Shown here piece by piece: positions 11,454 to 23,323 of a stretch of 64,000 nt of DNA. The translations under genes were made by a program, and so were the position numbers. The DNA is from an uncultured Lachnospiraceae bacterium. Its GTDB lineage: Bacteria; Bacillota; Clostridia; Lachnospirales; Lachnospiraceae. The stretch covers positions 248,001 through 312,000 of the forward strand of contig CAMNTM010000002.1 in NCBI GenBank assembly GCA_946558465.1. The letters are read 5' to 3'. The stretch's first letter is position 1. Every line of letters starts with the position of its first letter. The notes beneath the pieces are model-generated. The model saw only the letters and a list, made by a program, of their open reading frames with translations. It ran no database searches and had not been told where the DNA came from.

Positions 11454-11921
11454 CTATCCGAAATTCCGCACCTTGAAATCTCTTTCTGCCTCTCTCTTCT
11501 GGTCCTTCTTCGCAATATCCTGACGCTTGTCATACAGCTTCTTACCCTTTGCAAGACCTATCTCCACCTTTACGATGCTTCCTTTAAAATACACCTTAAG
11601 CGGAACTATAGCCATACCCTTTTCCTTTGACTTTCCAAGCATTTTTCGAATCTCCGATTTATGCAGAAGAAGCTTGCGGACACGCAAAGGGTCCTTATTG
11701 AAGATATTTCCCTTCTCGTACGGACTAATATGCATTCCGTAAATAAACATCTCCTCGTTTTCCACACGGATGAAGGACTCCTTAACGCTGCATTTTCCCA
11801 TACGAAGAGACTTCACCTCTGTCCCGTGAAGTGCGATACCTGCCTCAAAGCTTTCTAATATGAAATAATCATGGTATGCTTTTTTATTATTGGCTATCAT
11901 CTTTCCATTCGTCTTCGCCAT
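11454..11921 (-). CDS. smpB: SsrA-binding protein SmpB
   Basis: 155 residues from the ATG at 11921 (GGAG upstream; the longer frame to 11957 only adds non-conserved residues). SmpB landmarks are [18 protein letters not shown] (about 10-27), GTEVKSLR, the [16 protein letters not shown] strand and a basic tail with [13 protein letters not shown]. It binds tmRNA and brings it to stalled ribosomes. It overlaps the end of rnr by 35 bases, as commonly seen in Firmicutes. The tmRNA gene itself is not in this window. Confidence 0.96.
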   Translation of the reverse strand: MAKTNGKMIANNKKAYHDYFILESFEAGIALHGTEVKSLRMGKCSVKESFIRVENEEMFIYGMHISPYEKGNIFNKDPLRVRKLLLHKSEIRKMLGKSKEKGMAIVPLKVYFKGSIVKVEIGLAKGKKLYDKRQDIAKKDQKREAERDFKVRNFG

Positions 11922-14061
11922 CTCTCCATTCTCCTTCCACTGCCAGCTCAAAATCAATCGTACGGTTCAGACGGTCTGCACCCGTCACCTGAACATACAC
12001 CTGCTGGCCCGGCTTATAAGTCTTTCCCGTATGCTCTCCTCTCATTTCATAAGAGCTCTCATAATAATCATAATGGTCATCCCGCATATTTGCAACATGA
12101 ATCAGGCCTTCCACCGTATTTTCAAGCTCCACATACATTCCCCATTTAGTAATACCGGAAATAACGCCGGCAAATATCTCCCCGATATGTTCCTGCATGT
12201 ATTCTGCCTTTTTCAGCTTAATGGTCTCCCGCTCCGCTTCCTCCGCACGTCTTTCCATCTCACTTGCATGCTTTGCCACCTCAGGCAGCCGCTTCTGATA
12301 ATGAGCGATTTTCTTATCTCCAAGCTGTCCTCTTAGATTATCCTTGATAATACGGTGAATCTGCAGGTCTGGATAGCGTCTGATAGGTGAGGTAAAATGT
12401 GTATAATAATTGGCAGCAAGTCCAAAATGTCCGATATTCTGCGGCTCATATCTGGCCTGCTTCATGGAACGAAGCGCCAGCCTGCTGATGAGGGCCTCCT
12501 GAGGACTGCCTTCCGCCTTGCCTAAAAGCTTCTGAATCTCCTTAGGCCTTATCTCATTTGCTCCTACATGCATGGTAAATCCAAAGTTATTGATAAATAT
12601 GGCAAGCGCACGTATCTTATCTTCGTCGGGTGCTTCATGAGTCCGGTAAACAAAAGGAAGCTCCTGCCAATAATAAGCCTCCGCCACCGTCTCATTCGCC
12701 AGCAGCATAAAATCCTCAATCAGCTTTGTCGCTGTATTTCTCTCGTAAGGCTTTATCTCAAGCGGATGTCCCTCTTCGTCAAGAATCAGCTTCGTCTCCG
12801 GAAAGTCAAAATCGATAGAGCCTCGTTTTCTCCTTCTTTCTCTTAAAACAGCAGACAGCTCCTTCATCTGCTCAAGCATAGGTACAAGCTCCTTTAGAGC
12901 TTCTCTTTCTTTTGCATCCTCTTCCTCCAGTATCTTATTGACACCTGTATAGGTCAGCCTTTTATCTACATGTATAACTGTCTCGGCTATCTCATGATCC
13001 ACTACGATTCCTCTGCTGTCCACCTTCATAATACAGCTTAACGCAAGCCGGTCTTCTCCTGCATTCAAGGAACAGATTCCATTTGACAATGTATGGGGCA
13101 GCATGGGGATTACGCGGTCTGCAAGATAGACACTGGTTCCTCTCTTTAAGGCCTCTCTGTCCAAAGCACTGTTTTCCTGCACATAGTTTGTCACATCTGC
13201 AATATGAACACCTAAAATATAATTTTCTCCTTCCCTCGTCACAGACACGGCATCATCTAAGTCCTTTGCCTCCTCCCCGTCAATTGTCACCATCTGCCAG
13301 TTCCGCAGGTCCTTTCGTCCGGCCATATCTGCCTCACTCACCGGCTTGGCAATCCGCTCTGCCTGACGCAGAATCCGCTCTGTAAATTCTGCCGGCAGAT
13401 CATAGCCTTTCACAATCGACAAAATATCTGTCCCCGGATCATTGATATGACCGATAATCTCTACAACCTTCCCCTCCGGTTTTCTGCCGTCTCCGCCGTA
13501 AGAGGTAAGCTCTGCCACAACCTTATGTCCGTTGACGGCGCCTCTTTCCTCCCCTTCCGGAATAAAAATATCCTGTCCGATTCTCTGGTTGTCCGGCAGC
13601 ACAAATCCATAGGCATGATTCTGTCTTCTCTGATACAATCCGACTACCCTCGTGATCCCCCTGGCCGCAATACGGACAATCCTGCCCTCTCTTCTCTTAT
13701 CTACGGCTTCTTTTGTAACCACGGCCTCTACCGTGTCTCCGTCTAGTGCACCGTTTACATCCTCTTCACGGATATAGATATCTGCATCTTCATCCGGAAT
13801 AACAACAAATCCGAACCCCTTTTGATTTGCACGATAAATACCAGTAATCTTCCGTGCCTCTCCTCTACAGTATTTTCCCCGTTTCGTCAAGTGAATTCTG
13901 CCCTCTTCTTCTAATTCCTCCAAAAGCTCTCTAAGCTCACTCCTATGTTCCTTTGGAACCTGCAGAAATACTGCCAGTTCTTTAAACTTCATCGGCACAT
14001 ATATGTCACTGTCCATTAAATCACAGATAACCTTCTTCCTTCTTTTCATCGTCTCATCCAT
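11887..14061 (-). CDS. rnr: Ribonuclease R
   Basis: 724 residues with the RNase II/R order: N-terminal HTH-like part (1-70), cold-shock domains (about 75-220), RNB catalytic domain and C-terminal S1 domain (about 625-705, [20 protein letters not shown]). The RNB active site reads [16 protein letters not shown] at about 258-273, with the metal-binding Asp residues; [10 protein letters not shown] follows later. It is a 3'-5' exonuclease that degrades structured RNA and helps in trans-translation quality control, in line with its place next to smpB. Confidence 0.96.
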   Translation of the reverse strand: MDETMKRRKKVICDLMDSDIYVPMKFKELAVFLQVPKEHRSELRELLEELEEEGRIHLTKRGKYCRGEARKITGIYRANQKGFGFVVIPDEDADIYIREEDVNGALDGDTVEAVVTKEAVDKRREGRIVRIAARGITRVVGLYQRRQNHAYGFVLPDNQRIGQDIFIPEGEERGAVNGHKVVAELTSYGGDGRKPEGKVVEIIGHINDPGTDILSIVKGYDLPAEFTERILRQAERIAKPVSEADMAGRKDLRNWQMVTIDGEEAKDLDDAVSVTREGENYILGVHIADVTNYVQENSALDREALKRGTSVYLADRVIPMLPHTLSNGICSLNAGEDRLALSCIMKVDSRGIVVDHEIAETVIHVDKRLTYTGVNKILEEEDAKEREALKELVPMLEQMKELSAVLRERRRKRGSIDFDFPETKLILDEEGHPLEIKPYERNTATKLIEDFMLLANETVAEAYYWQELPFVYRTHEAPDEDKIRALAIFINNFGFTMHVGANEIRPKEIQKLLGKAEGSPQEALISRLALRSMKQARYEPQNIGHFGLAANYYTHFTSPIRRYPDLQIHRIIKDNLRGQLGDKKIAHYQKRLPEVAKHASEMERRAEEAERETIKLKKAEYMQEHIGEIFAGVISGITKWGMYVELENTVEGLIHVANMRDDHYDYYESSYEMRGEHTGKTYKPGQQVYVQVTGADRLNRTIDFELAVEGEWRDGEDEWKDDSQ

Positions 14062-14095
14062 ATTATTCCTTATCTCCCCGTCAAATATTGCAAAA

Positions 14096-14122
14096 GGACA
14101 CCCCTTACCCAGGAGTGTCCCG
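14096..14122 (-). terminator. Possible weak terminator after secG
   Basis: Minus-strand read: a short interrupted stem (GGACAC with GTGTCC, plus 3 inner pairs) followed by TTTT. It may partly end eno-secG transcripts before rnr. Confidence 0.4.
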
Positions 14123-14156
14123 CCATGTTTTTCTAAATAGCTTCTCTACTTTAAAC

Positions 14157-14399
14157 TTAAGCAAATACTTTTAAATTCAACACTGCTGCCAGTACAATAA
14201 ACAGAATCGCAAGGAACTTTGTAGACTTCACAAGAGCTCCCTCCATAGAACGTCCCTTATTCTGTCCCCAGTAAGTATCCGCCATACCACTGATTGTACC
14301 AAGCCCTGCTGACTTTCCCTCCTGAAGCAGTACAATCGCAGACAATGCGATACAGTCTATTGCAAATATAATCAATAATATTGTCTTTAAAATCTCCAC
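14157..14399 (-). CDS. secG: Preprotein translocase subunit SecG
   Basis: 80 residues starting with GTG at 14399; GGAGGTGG 8 bases upstream selects it over the longer frame that reads through the intergenic space. Two membrane helices surround the conserved loop (LLQEGKSAGLGTISG, then GQNKGRSMEGALVK). It is the non-essential third part of the SecYEG channel. It follows eno and precedes rnr, a common Firmicutes order. Confidence 0.95.
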   Translation of the reverse strand: MEILKTILLIIFAIDCIALSAIVLLQEGKSAGLGTISGMADTYWGQNKGRSMEGALVKSTKFLAILFIVLAAVLNLKVFA

Positions 14400-14481
14400 C
14401 TTTTCCACCTCCCGCGGATAAACCACATTTATTCTACCACAACACGCAGAAGATGACAAGGAAAACTTACGAAATTCCAAT

Positions 14482-15861
<1,380 letters not shown>

Positions 15862-15926
15862 AATATACCTACGGTGTTTCTTCGCCGCTTTGCAGCTCCT
15901 TTTGCTCATAAGCAGGCGCTCCCTCC

Positions 15927-15983
15927 GTCAAAGGGAAAGTCCGAAAATTCGGACAAGCACGATTTTCGGACTTTCCCTTTGAC
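15927..15983. repeat. 22-bp perfect inverted repeat upstream of eno
   Basis: Arms 15927-15948 and 15962-15983 pair perfectly around a 13-base loop. The left arm and loop also contain GTCCGAAAATTCGGAC (15939-15954), which can form a competing smaller hairpin. On the minus strand it lies about 150 bases upstream of the eno start. No U-tract follows. With the 32-bp repeats it fills most of the 337-base gap between eno and the YitT gene. Confidence 0.8.
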
Positions 15984-16114
15984 CGGCTGAACTGTTGATA
16001 TATATAGTATGTACCAATTCTGATATTCCGATGCGTATTTCGTTGACATTTCCATGAGGGAGCGTTACAATCGGGTGGTGGTATTAAAAAAAATACATAT
16101 TGGGGATTAAACTT

Positions 16115-16957
16115 ATGAAAACACAATTTAAAAATTTCTGTCTTTTAACTGGAAGCACATTGGTTATGGCCGTTGGAATTTACTTTTTTAAATTTGCCAA
16201 TAATTTCACCTTCGGAGGCATTACAGGTCTCGCAGTACTCGTTGCAAAATCAGGATTTTTGTCTGCCAGTGATTTTACATTTATCACAAATATGATACTT
16301 CTAGTTATCGGCTTCTTTGTACTGGGGAAAAAGTTTGCCGCCAAGACCGGCTACTGCAGTATTCTTCTGTCAGTATCATTGTCACTTTTGGAACGAATCT
16401 ATCCTATGAGTCATCCAATGACCACCCAGCCTGTACTGGAGCTGGCTTTTGCCATCGCTCTGCCGTCACTTGGCTCTGCCATATTATTTAATATCGGCTC
16501 CTCCAGCGGAGGAACCGACGTAATTGCCATGATTATGAAAAAATATACCAGCACAGACATTGGAAAGGCTCTTTTGATTACAGACTTTATGATTACACTG
16601 GCCGGCTGCTTTGTATTTGATATTGAGACCGGTCTATATTCCTTCCTGGGACTCGCAGTCCGCTCCTTCATGATTGACGGCTTTATCGAAAGCCTGAATC
16701 TGTCCAAATATTTTAATGTAGTATGTACGTCACCTGAGCCTATCTGTGACTTTATCAATGAAAATCTTCACAGAGGTGCAACAATTGTGGAAGCAAAAGG
16801 CGCTTTCTCCGGAGAAGATAAGTACATTATCTTTACTGCACTAAGCCGGGTACAGGCAGTGAAATTAAGAAATTACATCAAACAGAATTCTCCGGACGCA
16901 TTCCTATTGATTTCAAATACAAGTGAAATCATCGGAAAAGGCTTTCATTCCATCTGA
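16115..16957 (+). CDS. YitT family membrane protein (copy 1)
   Basis: 280 residues. Five or six membrane helices fill residues 1-190, including GSSSGGTDVIAMIMKKYT, the hallmark loop of this family; the C-terminal DUF2179 domain (about 200-275) has RGATIVEAKGAFSGEDK. The ATG at 16115 is preferred to a TTG at 16100, with GGGG about 10 bases before it. The function of YitT proteins is not settled. A second family member lies at 23324-24196. Confidence 0.9.
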   Translation: MKTQFKNFCLLTGSTLVMAVGIYFFKFANNFTFGGITGLAVLVAKSGFLSASDFTFITNMILLVIGFFVLGKKFAAKTGYCSILLSVSLSLLERIYPMSHPMTTQPVLELAFAIALPSLGSAILFNIGSSSGGTDVIAMIMKKYTSTDIGKALLITDFMITLAGCFVFDIETGLYSFLGLAVRSFMIDGFIESLNLSKYFNVVCTSPEPICDFINENLHRGATIVEAKGAFSGEDKYIIFTALSRVQAVKLRNYIKQNSPDAFLLISNTSEIIGKGFHSI

Positions 16958-17071
16958 TAACAGCTTACTGTACTAAAACCGGCAGCTCTGCACCTGAATA
17001 ATTGACTATACTTAAAATATAACATATACTTTCAAAAGGCAGTATAAATATATAAGAAAGGAAATACTCAT

Positions 17072-18130
17072 ATGACAAAGAAAAAACTAGCTGTACTGTT
17101 CGGCGGACAGTCCTCTGAGCATATTGTATCCTGCATGTCAGCAGCCAACGTAATCGAACAGATCGACACAGACAAATACGATTTACTTCTTATTGGAATT
17201 ACAGAGGAGGGAAACTGGCTGAAAGCAGATTCTATAGAGGATATCCGCTCAGAAGCCTGGCGGAAAAGCCGCACAGAGGCAGTTATTTCCCCAGACGCCA
17301 CAAAGCAGTGTGTTATTCTTACAGAAAACGGGAAAGATACTCGAATAAAAATAGACGCCGCCTTTCCGGTGCTTCACGGACCTTACGGAGAAGACGGAAC
17401 AATTCAGGGTCTGTTTGAGCTGGCACGAATCCCTTATGTCGGCTGCGGAGTTCTCTCATCAGCCGTATCTATGGATAAGCTATATACAAAAATCATTGTT
17501 GACGACCTGGGTATCCGACAGGCAGATTATGTTCCGGTCATGAGCTGGAAAATGAGAAAAGATATGCAGGAAATTATACGGCAGGTAGAGGAGAAATTCT
17601 CCTATCCTGTATTTATCAAGCCTTCTAACGCCGGTTCCTCCAGGGGAGTAAGCAAGGCCGAAAACAGGGAACAGCTGACTGCCGGCCTTAAGGAGGCAGC
17701 ACACCACGACAGGAAAATCCTGGTAGAAGAGATGATATACGGACATGAAATCGAATGCGCCGTACTCGGCGGAGGGGAAAAACCTGTTCAGTCCTCCGGC
17801 GTCGGGGAAATTCTGGCTGCGGCAGAATTTTATGATTTTGAGGCAAAATATTTTAACGAGGAATCCCGCACACAAGTAAACCCTTCTCTTCCCGGGAATT
17901 CTGTCCAGGAGGTAAAAAAGGCCGCCGAGAAAATTTTCAATGCGGTAGACGGATATGGTCTTGCAAGAGTTGATTTCTTTGTAACAAATGAAGGTGAAGT
18001 AATCTTTAACGAAATTAATACAATGCCTGGATTTACTGCTATCAGTATGTATCCTATGCTCTGGGAAGCAGCAGGAATTTCAAAAAAAGATTTGATCGAC
18101 AAGCTGATTTCGCTGGCATTTGAACGCTGA
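17072..18130 (+). CDS. ddl: D-alanine--D-alanine ligase
   Basis: 352 residues of the ATP-grasp fold. The N-terminal signature LFGGQSSEHIVS (9-20), HGPYGEDGTIQG (near 110), PSNAGSSRGV in the grasp region and EINTMPGFT near the C-terminus cover the binding sites for D-Ala and ATP-Mg. It makes the D-Ala-D-Ala dipeptide for peptidoglycan. The Ddl/VanA question cannot be decided by eye, but there are no vanH or vanX genes nearby, so the housekeeping role is favoured. Confidence 0.94.
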   Translation: MTKKKLAVLFGGQSSEHIVSCMSAANVIEQIDTDKYDLLLIGITEEGNWLKADSIEDIRSEAWRKSRTEAVISPDATKQCVILTENGKDTRIKIDAAFPVLHGPYGEDGTIQGLFELARIPYVGCGVLSSAVSMDKLYTKIIVDDLGIRQADYVPVMSWKMRKDMQEIIRQVEEKFSYPVFIKPSNAGSSRGVSKAENREQLTAGLKEAAHHDRKILVEEMIYGHEIECAVLGGGEKPVQSSGVGEILAAAEFYDFEAKYFNEESRTQVNPSLPGNSVQEVKKAAEKIFNAVDGYGLARVDFFVTNEGEVIFNEINTMPGFTAISMYPMLWEAAGISKKDLIDKLISLAFER

Positions 18131-18193
18131 TACTCCTCTCATAATATCTCTTAGAAAATACTCTAGTATACAGACACAAGGAGGACCCCCTTC

Positions 18194-18994
18194 ATGGAAT
18201 ACGGGAAAACTGCCGCACTATTTTTTGATATCGACGGAACTTTGGTAAGCGAAAAAACAAGAACAATTCCCGACAGCACCAGACAGGCAATCGCCGCTGC
18301 AAGAAAAAACGGGCACAGGATTTTCATAAACAGCGGCCGGACCTTCTGCGAGATTGATCCGTCGGTAAAGGCTTTGTCACCAGACGGTTATCTATGTGCC
18401 TGCGGCAGCTGTATTATATATAAGGATAAGCTGTTACTGCAGAAGATTCTTCCTTTTGAAAAGGGAATTCATTATATTGATGAAATGCTGTCCTGCCGGA
18501 TTGATGCTATGATAGAAGGTGTAGATGATGTTTATTTTCCCAGAAGCACCTCCCGCTTTTCTATTCTTGAGCGGGAACGTCTCTATCTTAACAGCATAGG
18601 GCTTGGAAAAAAGACTTACATAGAAGATAAAAACTTCAAATATTGTAAACTGTATTTTGCAGCCGACTCTAAAAGCAGCAAAGAGAAATTTAAAGAAGCC
18701 GTATCTGAAGATTTTGATATTATTGACCGCAGAAACAATGCTTATGAATGTATTCCGAAGGGATACTCTAAGGCCACTGCACTTGATTTTATATGCAGCT
18801 ATCTTTCACTTAAACCAAATAACATATATGTATTCGGAGACAGTGTCAATGACCTGGATGTATTTCAACATGCTGCCCATACAATTGCTATGGGCGAGCA
18901 TGCGGATGTCCTCGAACCTTATACAGAATATATTACTGACACAGTTGAAAATGACGGTATCTATAAAGCCATAAAGCACTGCGGATTAATTTAA
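18194..18994 (+). CDS. HAD-superfamily phosphatase, Cof type (IIB)
   Basis: 266 residues. Motif I FFDIDGTLVS holds the nucleophile Asp (D13) and acid/base D15; FINSGRTF gives motif II; motif IV is FGDSVNDLDVF near residue 216. A large C2B cap lies between. Such proteins dephosphorylate sugar phosphates, FMN or other small phosphates; the substrate is not predictable here. AAGGAGG precedes the start by 10 bases. Confidence 0.92.
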   Translation: MEYGKTAALFFDIDGTLVSEKTRTIPDSTRQAIAAARKNGHRIFINSGRTFCEIDPSVKALSPDGYLCACGSCIIYKDKLLLQKILPFEKGIHYIDEMLSCRIDAMIEGVDDVYFPRSTSRFSILERERLYLNSIGLGKKTYIEDKNFKYCKLYFAADSKSSKEKFKEAVSEDFDIIDRRNNAYECIPKGYSKATALDFICSYLSLKPNNIYVFGDSVNDLDVFQHAAHTIAMGEHADVLEPYTEYITDTVENDGIYKAIKHCGLI

Positions 18995-19017
18995 ACAGTC
19001 CTCAGTGCTTTTCTTTT
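18973..19017 (+). terminator. Terminator after the HAD gene
   Basis: AAAGCACTG (18973-18981) pairs with CAGTGCTTT (19003-19011), followed by TCTTTT. The left arm lies inside the last codons of the gene. Confidence 0.65.
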
Positions 19018-19056
19018 AAAAATATATGCCGCTATTCTACCCTCTGCATCTGCGCT

Positions 19057-19920
19057 CTACCGCTGGATTCCCAAGTATCTGTCAATTCCGTCGGAAATTC
19101 CTGCAGCAATCTGATCCTGATAATCCGGCGAAGCCATTCTCTGGTCTTCCTCTGGATTTGTCATATATCCCATCTCCACAATAGTTGTCGGCACCTGGGC
19201 CCAGTTAATCCCGCTCATAGTATCTGTCTCCCATACCCTCTCACGATTGGCCCCGGTAGCAGCTGTCATACAATCTAACACATTTTCAGCCAGAGACTTA
19301 CTCTGCTCATACAGCATTCCGTTATACGGATTATCCGGAGTCTGGCATATTGTCATAGCTCCGCTTACACCGCTGTTTTCCGAACCGTTCGCATGAACCC
19401 GGATAAACGCATCTGCACCTGCATCATTAGCCGTCTGAGCACGCTCGGCATTGGAAATATCGACCTCATTGGTTTCCCGTACCATAAGAACTTCATAGCC
19501 CCGTCTCTCAAGCTCACTGCGAAGCCTTAAGGAAACCTGCAATGTCAGCTCATACTCCGCAATTCCGGTAGATACACCGCTTGTCCCGGAAGCAACTTTA
19601 GCCTTCATCTCAGAAGCGCCGGGTCCTACCGGCTCCTGTTCACTGTTTCCATGCTGCTGATGCCCGGCATCTATCACTACCAAATACCCGTTTTTTTCCG
19701 GTTCCTTCGATTCCTCCTCTGATTCGGTCTCCGGCACTTCCTCCTGTACCTCCTCCAGAATCTCCTCCGGCTTTTCTGTATCAATTACAAGGTCGTTTGA
19801 CTTCTCCTGTTCTTTCTTATCTTTATCATCTGTCTCTATACTTTCCTTCCCGCATCCTGAAAGCAGCAGGATAAATACAATGCCTGCCAGAATTATTCTC
19901 TTTTTTTTCATTATACTCAT
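19057..19920 (-). CDS. N-acetylmuramoyl-L-alanine amidase lipoprotein (Amidase_3)
   Basis: 287 residues. A lipobox (LLLSGCGKE, about 18-26) follows a short hydrophobic signal, then an acidic Glu/Lys linker (30-75). The amidase_3 domain starts at [11 protein letters not shown]; the zinc ligands are that His, the Glu in GIAEYEL, and the His in IRVHANGS, and the catalytic Glu is in [11 protein letters not shown]. It cuts the amide bond between muramic acid and the stem peptide on the cell surface, during growth or separation. Confidence 0.93.
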   Translation of the reverse strand: MSIMKKKRIILAGIVFILLLSGCGKESIETDDKDKKEQEKSNDLVIDTEKPEEILEEVQEEVPETESEEESKEPEKNGYLVVIDAGHQQHGNSEQEPVGPGASEMKAKVASGTSGVSTGIAEYELTLQVSLRLRSELERRGYEVLMVRETNEVDISNAERAQTANDAGADAFIRVHANGSENSGVSGAMTICQTPDNPYNGMLYEQSKSLAENVLDCMTAATGANRERVWETDTMSGINWAQVPTTIVEMGYMTNPEEDQRMASPDYQDQIAAGISDGIDRYLGIQR

Positions 19921-19991
19921 ATTTTTATACCTCCTGCCGGCTGCGGTTCTCCAAATGCAGCTGCTTAAATCTTATCATATCACATCTTTCA

Positions 19992-20050
19992 TTGACAAAC
20001 AAACCTCTAGCTGTTATATTTTATTTATCATTATGTTGATTAATCAACAT
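19992..20050 (+). promoter_or_regulatory. Promoter and 18-bp palindromic MarR operator
   Basis: TTGACA (19992-19997), 17 bases, TATATT (20015-20020). The perfect palindrome ATGTTGATTAATCAACAT (20033-20050) lies over the expected transcript start and shortly before the MarR start codon at 20087. It is the right size and place for autorepression of the marR-adh-aldh operon. Confidence 0.8.
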
Positions 20051-20086
20051 TAAAATAATTCAGAACAATATCAGCATGAGGTTTCT

Positions 20087-20554
20087 ATGATTGAAGGATT
20101 TGAAAAACTAACCACCGGCGTTTCCCGAATATACAAAAGTATTCAAAAGATCAAAAAGACCCGTATGAATTCTCTGGGACTTAAAGGCACGCATGTTATG
20201 TGTATCTATTATCTGAATCAAAATCCGGAAGGCCTGACCGGAGCAGAGCTGTGCAGTCTGTGCCGGGAGGACAAATCCGGAATCTCCCGTATTCTGGCTG
20301 AGCTGGAAAAAATGAATTTTATTTTCTATAGTCTGGCCCAGGGCAAGAAAAAATACCGTACAAGAGCCCTCTTGACAGAGGCCGGAAAAACCTACGCACA
20401 AAAAGTAACCAGCTTGATTTCCCACGCATCAGAAGCCGGCGGCAGAGGACTTACAGAAGAAGAAAGGGATACTTTCTACCGCGTCTTATTTCAGATTGCT
20501 GATAACTTAGAGCTGCTGAGCAAAAAGCTCGGCCGCCAGGAAAGGAAAAATTAA
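20087..20554 (+). CDS. MarR family transcriptional regulator
   Basis: 155 residues with a winged HTH: recognition region SGISRILAELEKM (about 64-76) after LTGAELCSLCREDK, then a wing KKKYRTRALLTEAG. Helices at both ends form the dimer part. It starts an operon with alcohol and aldehyde dehydrogenases and is 4 bases from the next gene, so it probably senses an aldehyde, alcohol or phenolic ligand. A palindrome over the promoter supports self-control. Confidence 0.93.
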   Translation: MIEGFEKLTTGVSRIYKSIQKIKKTRMNSLGLKGTHVMCIYYLNQNPEGLTGAELCSLCREDKSGISRILAELEKMNFIFYSLAQGKKKYRTRALLTEAGKTYAQKVTSLISHASEAGGRGLTEEERDTFYRVLFQIADNLELLSKKLGRQERKN

Positions 20555-20558
20555 TCAC

Positions 20559-21770
20559 ATGAATCCATTAAAACAGATCTATTGCCGCACATTTCAAACA
20601 GCACTCAAGGCTGCACTGCCCTTTCTTCCCTATCGGAAGCCAAAGATTGTAGGAAGCGCCAGAGCGCTTCCTGATATCCTGATAAAGAAAAACTGTATGA
20701 ACGTTCTTGTAATTACAGATCCGGGACTTGTGAAACTTGGGCTTATCCAGCGGCTGAAAAAAATACTGACAGACAGCGACATTCTCTGCACAGTCTACGA
20801 TAAAACGGTCGCCAATCCTACTACCAAAAATGTAGAGGAGGCCCTTGAACTTTTTTTCACAGAAGGCTGTAATGCAATCATCGGCTTCGGGGGCGGCTCC
20901 AGTATTGACTGTGCCAAAGCAGTCGGCATACGTGCCGTAAAACCAAATAAATCTCTGGCAAAAATGAAGGGCATATTAAAGGTACATAAAAAGCTTCCCC
21001 TTCTCATCGCTGTTCCAACCACCGCAGGAACAGGAAGTGAGACTACACTGGCTGCTGTTATCACAGATGATAAGACCAGACACAAATATGCTGTCAATGA
21101 TTTCCCGCTTATTCCCAGGTACGCCGTACTGGAACCGAAGGTTACTTTAAGTCTCCCTCCCTTTCTTACTGCTACAACAGGAATGGATGCCCTCACTCAT
21201 GCTGTAGAAGCATATATCGGAAACTCCACCACTTACGGAACACGCAAGGATGCACTGCTGGCTGTTAAGCTTATATTTGAAAACATTGATACTGCATACA
21301 CCGACGGAACCAATATGGAGGCAAGACGTAACATGCTCCATGCCTCTTTCTATGCAGGCTGCGCATTTACCAAATCTTATGTAGGATATGTCCACGCTGT
21401 CGCCCATTCCCTCGGCGGGGAATACAATGTGCCTCATGGCTTTGCAAATGCAGTTCTTCTCCCGTTCGTACTGGAAGCCTACGGAGCGGCTGTACATAAA
21501 AAGCTTGCCCGTCTGGCCCAGGCAGCCGGAGCTGCCGATACAGACACTCCTGTAGAAGAGGCAGCGCAGCGTTTCATCGACGCCATAAAGGATATGAAAA
21601 AACGTTTTGGTATCGGAGATACCATAAAAGACATCCGAGAAGAAGATATTCCAAAGCTTTCTCACTATGCAGACAAGGAAGCAAATCCTCTCTACCCGGT
21701 TCCCGTACTCATGGATGCTCATGAGCTGGAACAATTTTACTATCTTCTTCTAAAGAACGATGAAAAATAA
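20559..21770 (+). CDS. Iron-containing (class III) alcohol dehydrogenase
   Basis: 403 residues. GFGGGSSIDCAKAVG (about 108-122) is the NAD-binding loop; the iron ligands are Asp in TGMDALTHAVEAY (D then H) and the His residues in HAVAHSLGGEYNVPHG. It is the usual reductase or oxidase for short alcohols and aldehydes in anaerobes. It lies between MarR and an aldehyde dehydrogenase, suggesting a two-step alcohol-aldehyde-acid conversion. Confidence 0.94.
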   Translation: MNPLKQIYCRTFQTALKAALPFLPYRKPKIVGSARALPDILIKKNCMNVLVITDPGLVKLGLIQRLKKILTDSDILCTVYDKTVANPTTKNVEEALELFFTEGCNAIIGFGGGSSIDCAKAVGIRAVKPNKSLAKMKGILKVHKKLPLLIAVPTTAGTGSETTLAAVITDDKTRHKYAVNDFPLIPRYAVLEPKVTLSLPPFLTATTGMDALTHAVEAYIGNSTTYGTRKDALLAVKLIFENIDTAYTDGTNMEARRNMLHASFYAGCAFTKSYVGYVHAVAHSLGGEYNVPHGFANAVLLPFVLEAYGAAVHKKLARLAQAAGAADTDTPVEEAAQRFIDAIKDMKKRFGIGDTIKDIREEDIPKLSHYADKEANPLYPVPVLMDAHELEQFYYLLLKNDEK

Positions 21771-21841
21771 TTAAAGTAAAATATACATTCGAAATACAGG
21801 GACAAAAATTAAGAAAGAAAATTAAGAGGAGGATACAGGCC

Positions 21842-23221
21842 ATGACCGAAGCTGAAATCAAAAATATAGTAAAAGGACAGCGTACCTGGTTTTACACTGG
21901 CGCACCGCTTTCCGTTGACTTTAGAATCCATGCACTTCAAAAATTAAAAGGCTCTATCTTAAAAAATGAGGATCAAATAAATGCCGCACTTAAAAAGGAT
22001 CTGGGAAAAAGCCCATTCGAGTCGTATATGTGTGAAACGGGGCTGGTACTCAGCGAACTCACATATATGCTGAAGCATATACGCTCCTTTACAAAGGAAA
22101 AAAGAGTTCACACTCCTCTTTCTCAATTTCATTCCAAAAGCTATAAAAAACCTTCTCCATATGGTGTCACACTGATTATGAGTCCCTGGAACTACCCATT
22201 CCTGCTCACAATCGACCCTCTTATTGATGCTGTAGCAGCAGGGAACACAGCTATTCTAAAACCAAGCGCCTATTCTCCCTGCACCAGCGAAGTTATTAAA
22301 GAGCTGATTGCCGAGTGCTTCGACTCCAGACATGTGACTGTCATTACGGGCGGGCGGGCTGAAAATACCTGCCTCTTAAAGGAACATTTTGACTATATTT
22401 TCTTCACCGGAAGCCAGGCTGTCGGCAGGGAGGTTATGAGGCACGCCTCCTTTCGCCTCACACCGGTTACTTTGGAACTGGGCGGAAAGAGTCCCTGCCT
22501 TGTAGATAAAAATGCAGATATAAAACTTGCTGCAAAAAGGATTGTTTTCGGAAAATACTTAAACTGCGGACAGACCTGCGTGGCCCCTGATTATATCTAC
22601 TGTGAACGCAGTATAAAGGAACGTCTCATAAAAGAAATAAAAAAACAGATCCAGAAGCAATTCGGCAAACAGCCTCTTGAAAGAGAAAATTACGGAAAAA
22701 TTATAAACGAAAAGCATTTTGACCGGATTCTGGGGCTGGTCCAGCCTGAGAAAATCGTACACGGAGGGGAGTATAATCGTAAGAACCTTCAGATTGCTCC
22801 GACTGTCCTGGATAATGTATGCTTTGGAGATCCTGTAATGCAGGAGGAAATCTTTGGACCGCTGATGCCCATACTTGTATACGATTCCCTGGATGAGGCT
22901 GTCCGCAATATCAATTCCATGCCTCACCCGCTCGCCCTGTACATTTTCACAAATAACCGCCAGACTGCTGAAACAGTTACCGCCCGGTGCGGCTTCGGCG
23001 GAGGCTGCATCAACGATACCATCATACATCTGGCTACAAGCGAGATGGGCTTCGGAGGTTTTGGTGCAAGCGGTATGGGCTCCTATCACGGAAAAGACGG
23101 GTTCGATACCTTCTCACATTATAAGAGCATTGTGGATAAAAAAACATGGATAGACCTGCCGATGCGGTATCAGCCGTACAGGAAAGTGTATGAAAGATTG
23201 ATCCGTACATTTTTAAAGTAG
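21842..23221 (+). CDS. Aldehyde dehydrogenase family protein
   Basis: 459 residues, close to the short class (YwdH/ALDH3-like). MSPWNYPF is the NAD-site strand (about 115), FTGSQAVG the Rossmann loop, LELGGKSP holds the catalytic Glu, and the nucleophile Cys is in LNCGQTCVAPDY (second Cys of the pair). EEIFGP follows. It should oxidise the aldehyde from the preceding dehydrogenase. GAGGAGG stands 9 bases before the start. Confidence 0.94.
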   Translation: MTEAEIKNIVKGQRTWFYTGAPLSVDFRIHALQKLKGSILKNEDQINAALKKDLGKSPFESYMCETGLVLSELTYMLKHIRSFTKEKRVHTPLSQFHSKSYKKPSPYGVTLIMSPWNYPFLLTIDPLIDAVAAGNTAILKPSAYSPCTSEVIKELIAECFDSRHVTVITGGRAENTCLLKEHFDYIFFTGSQAVGREVMRHASFRLTPVTLELGGKSPCLVDKNADIKLAAKRIVFGKYLNCGQTCVAPDYIYCERSIKERLIKEIKKQIQKQFGKQPLERENYGKIINEKHFDRILGLVQPEKIVHGGEYNRKNLQIAPTVLDNVCFGDPVMQEEIFGPLMPILVYDSLDEAVRNINSMPHPLALYIFTNNRQTAETVTARCGFGGGCINDTIIHLATSEMGFGGFGASGMGSYHGKDGFDTFSHYKSIVDKKTWIDLPMRYQPYRKVYERLIRTFLK

Positions 23222-23235
23222 CTGTATATAAAAAA

Positions 23236-23318
23236 GATTGCTGCACATCAGAAACGTCTGCATAGTCTATAAAACTATACATGCACACTTACGCTCCTGT
23301 TGTGCAGCAATTTTTTTA
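23236..23318. terminator. Bidirectional terminator between ALDH and YitT genes
   Basis: ATTGCTGCACA (from 23236) pairs with TGTGCAGCAAT, followed by seven T on the plus strand; on the minus strand it follows the YitT stop. An 11-bp stem with a long loop. Confidence 0.8.
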
Positions 23319-23323
23319 TGCCT

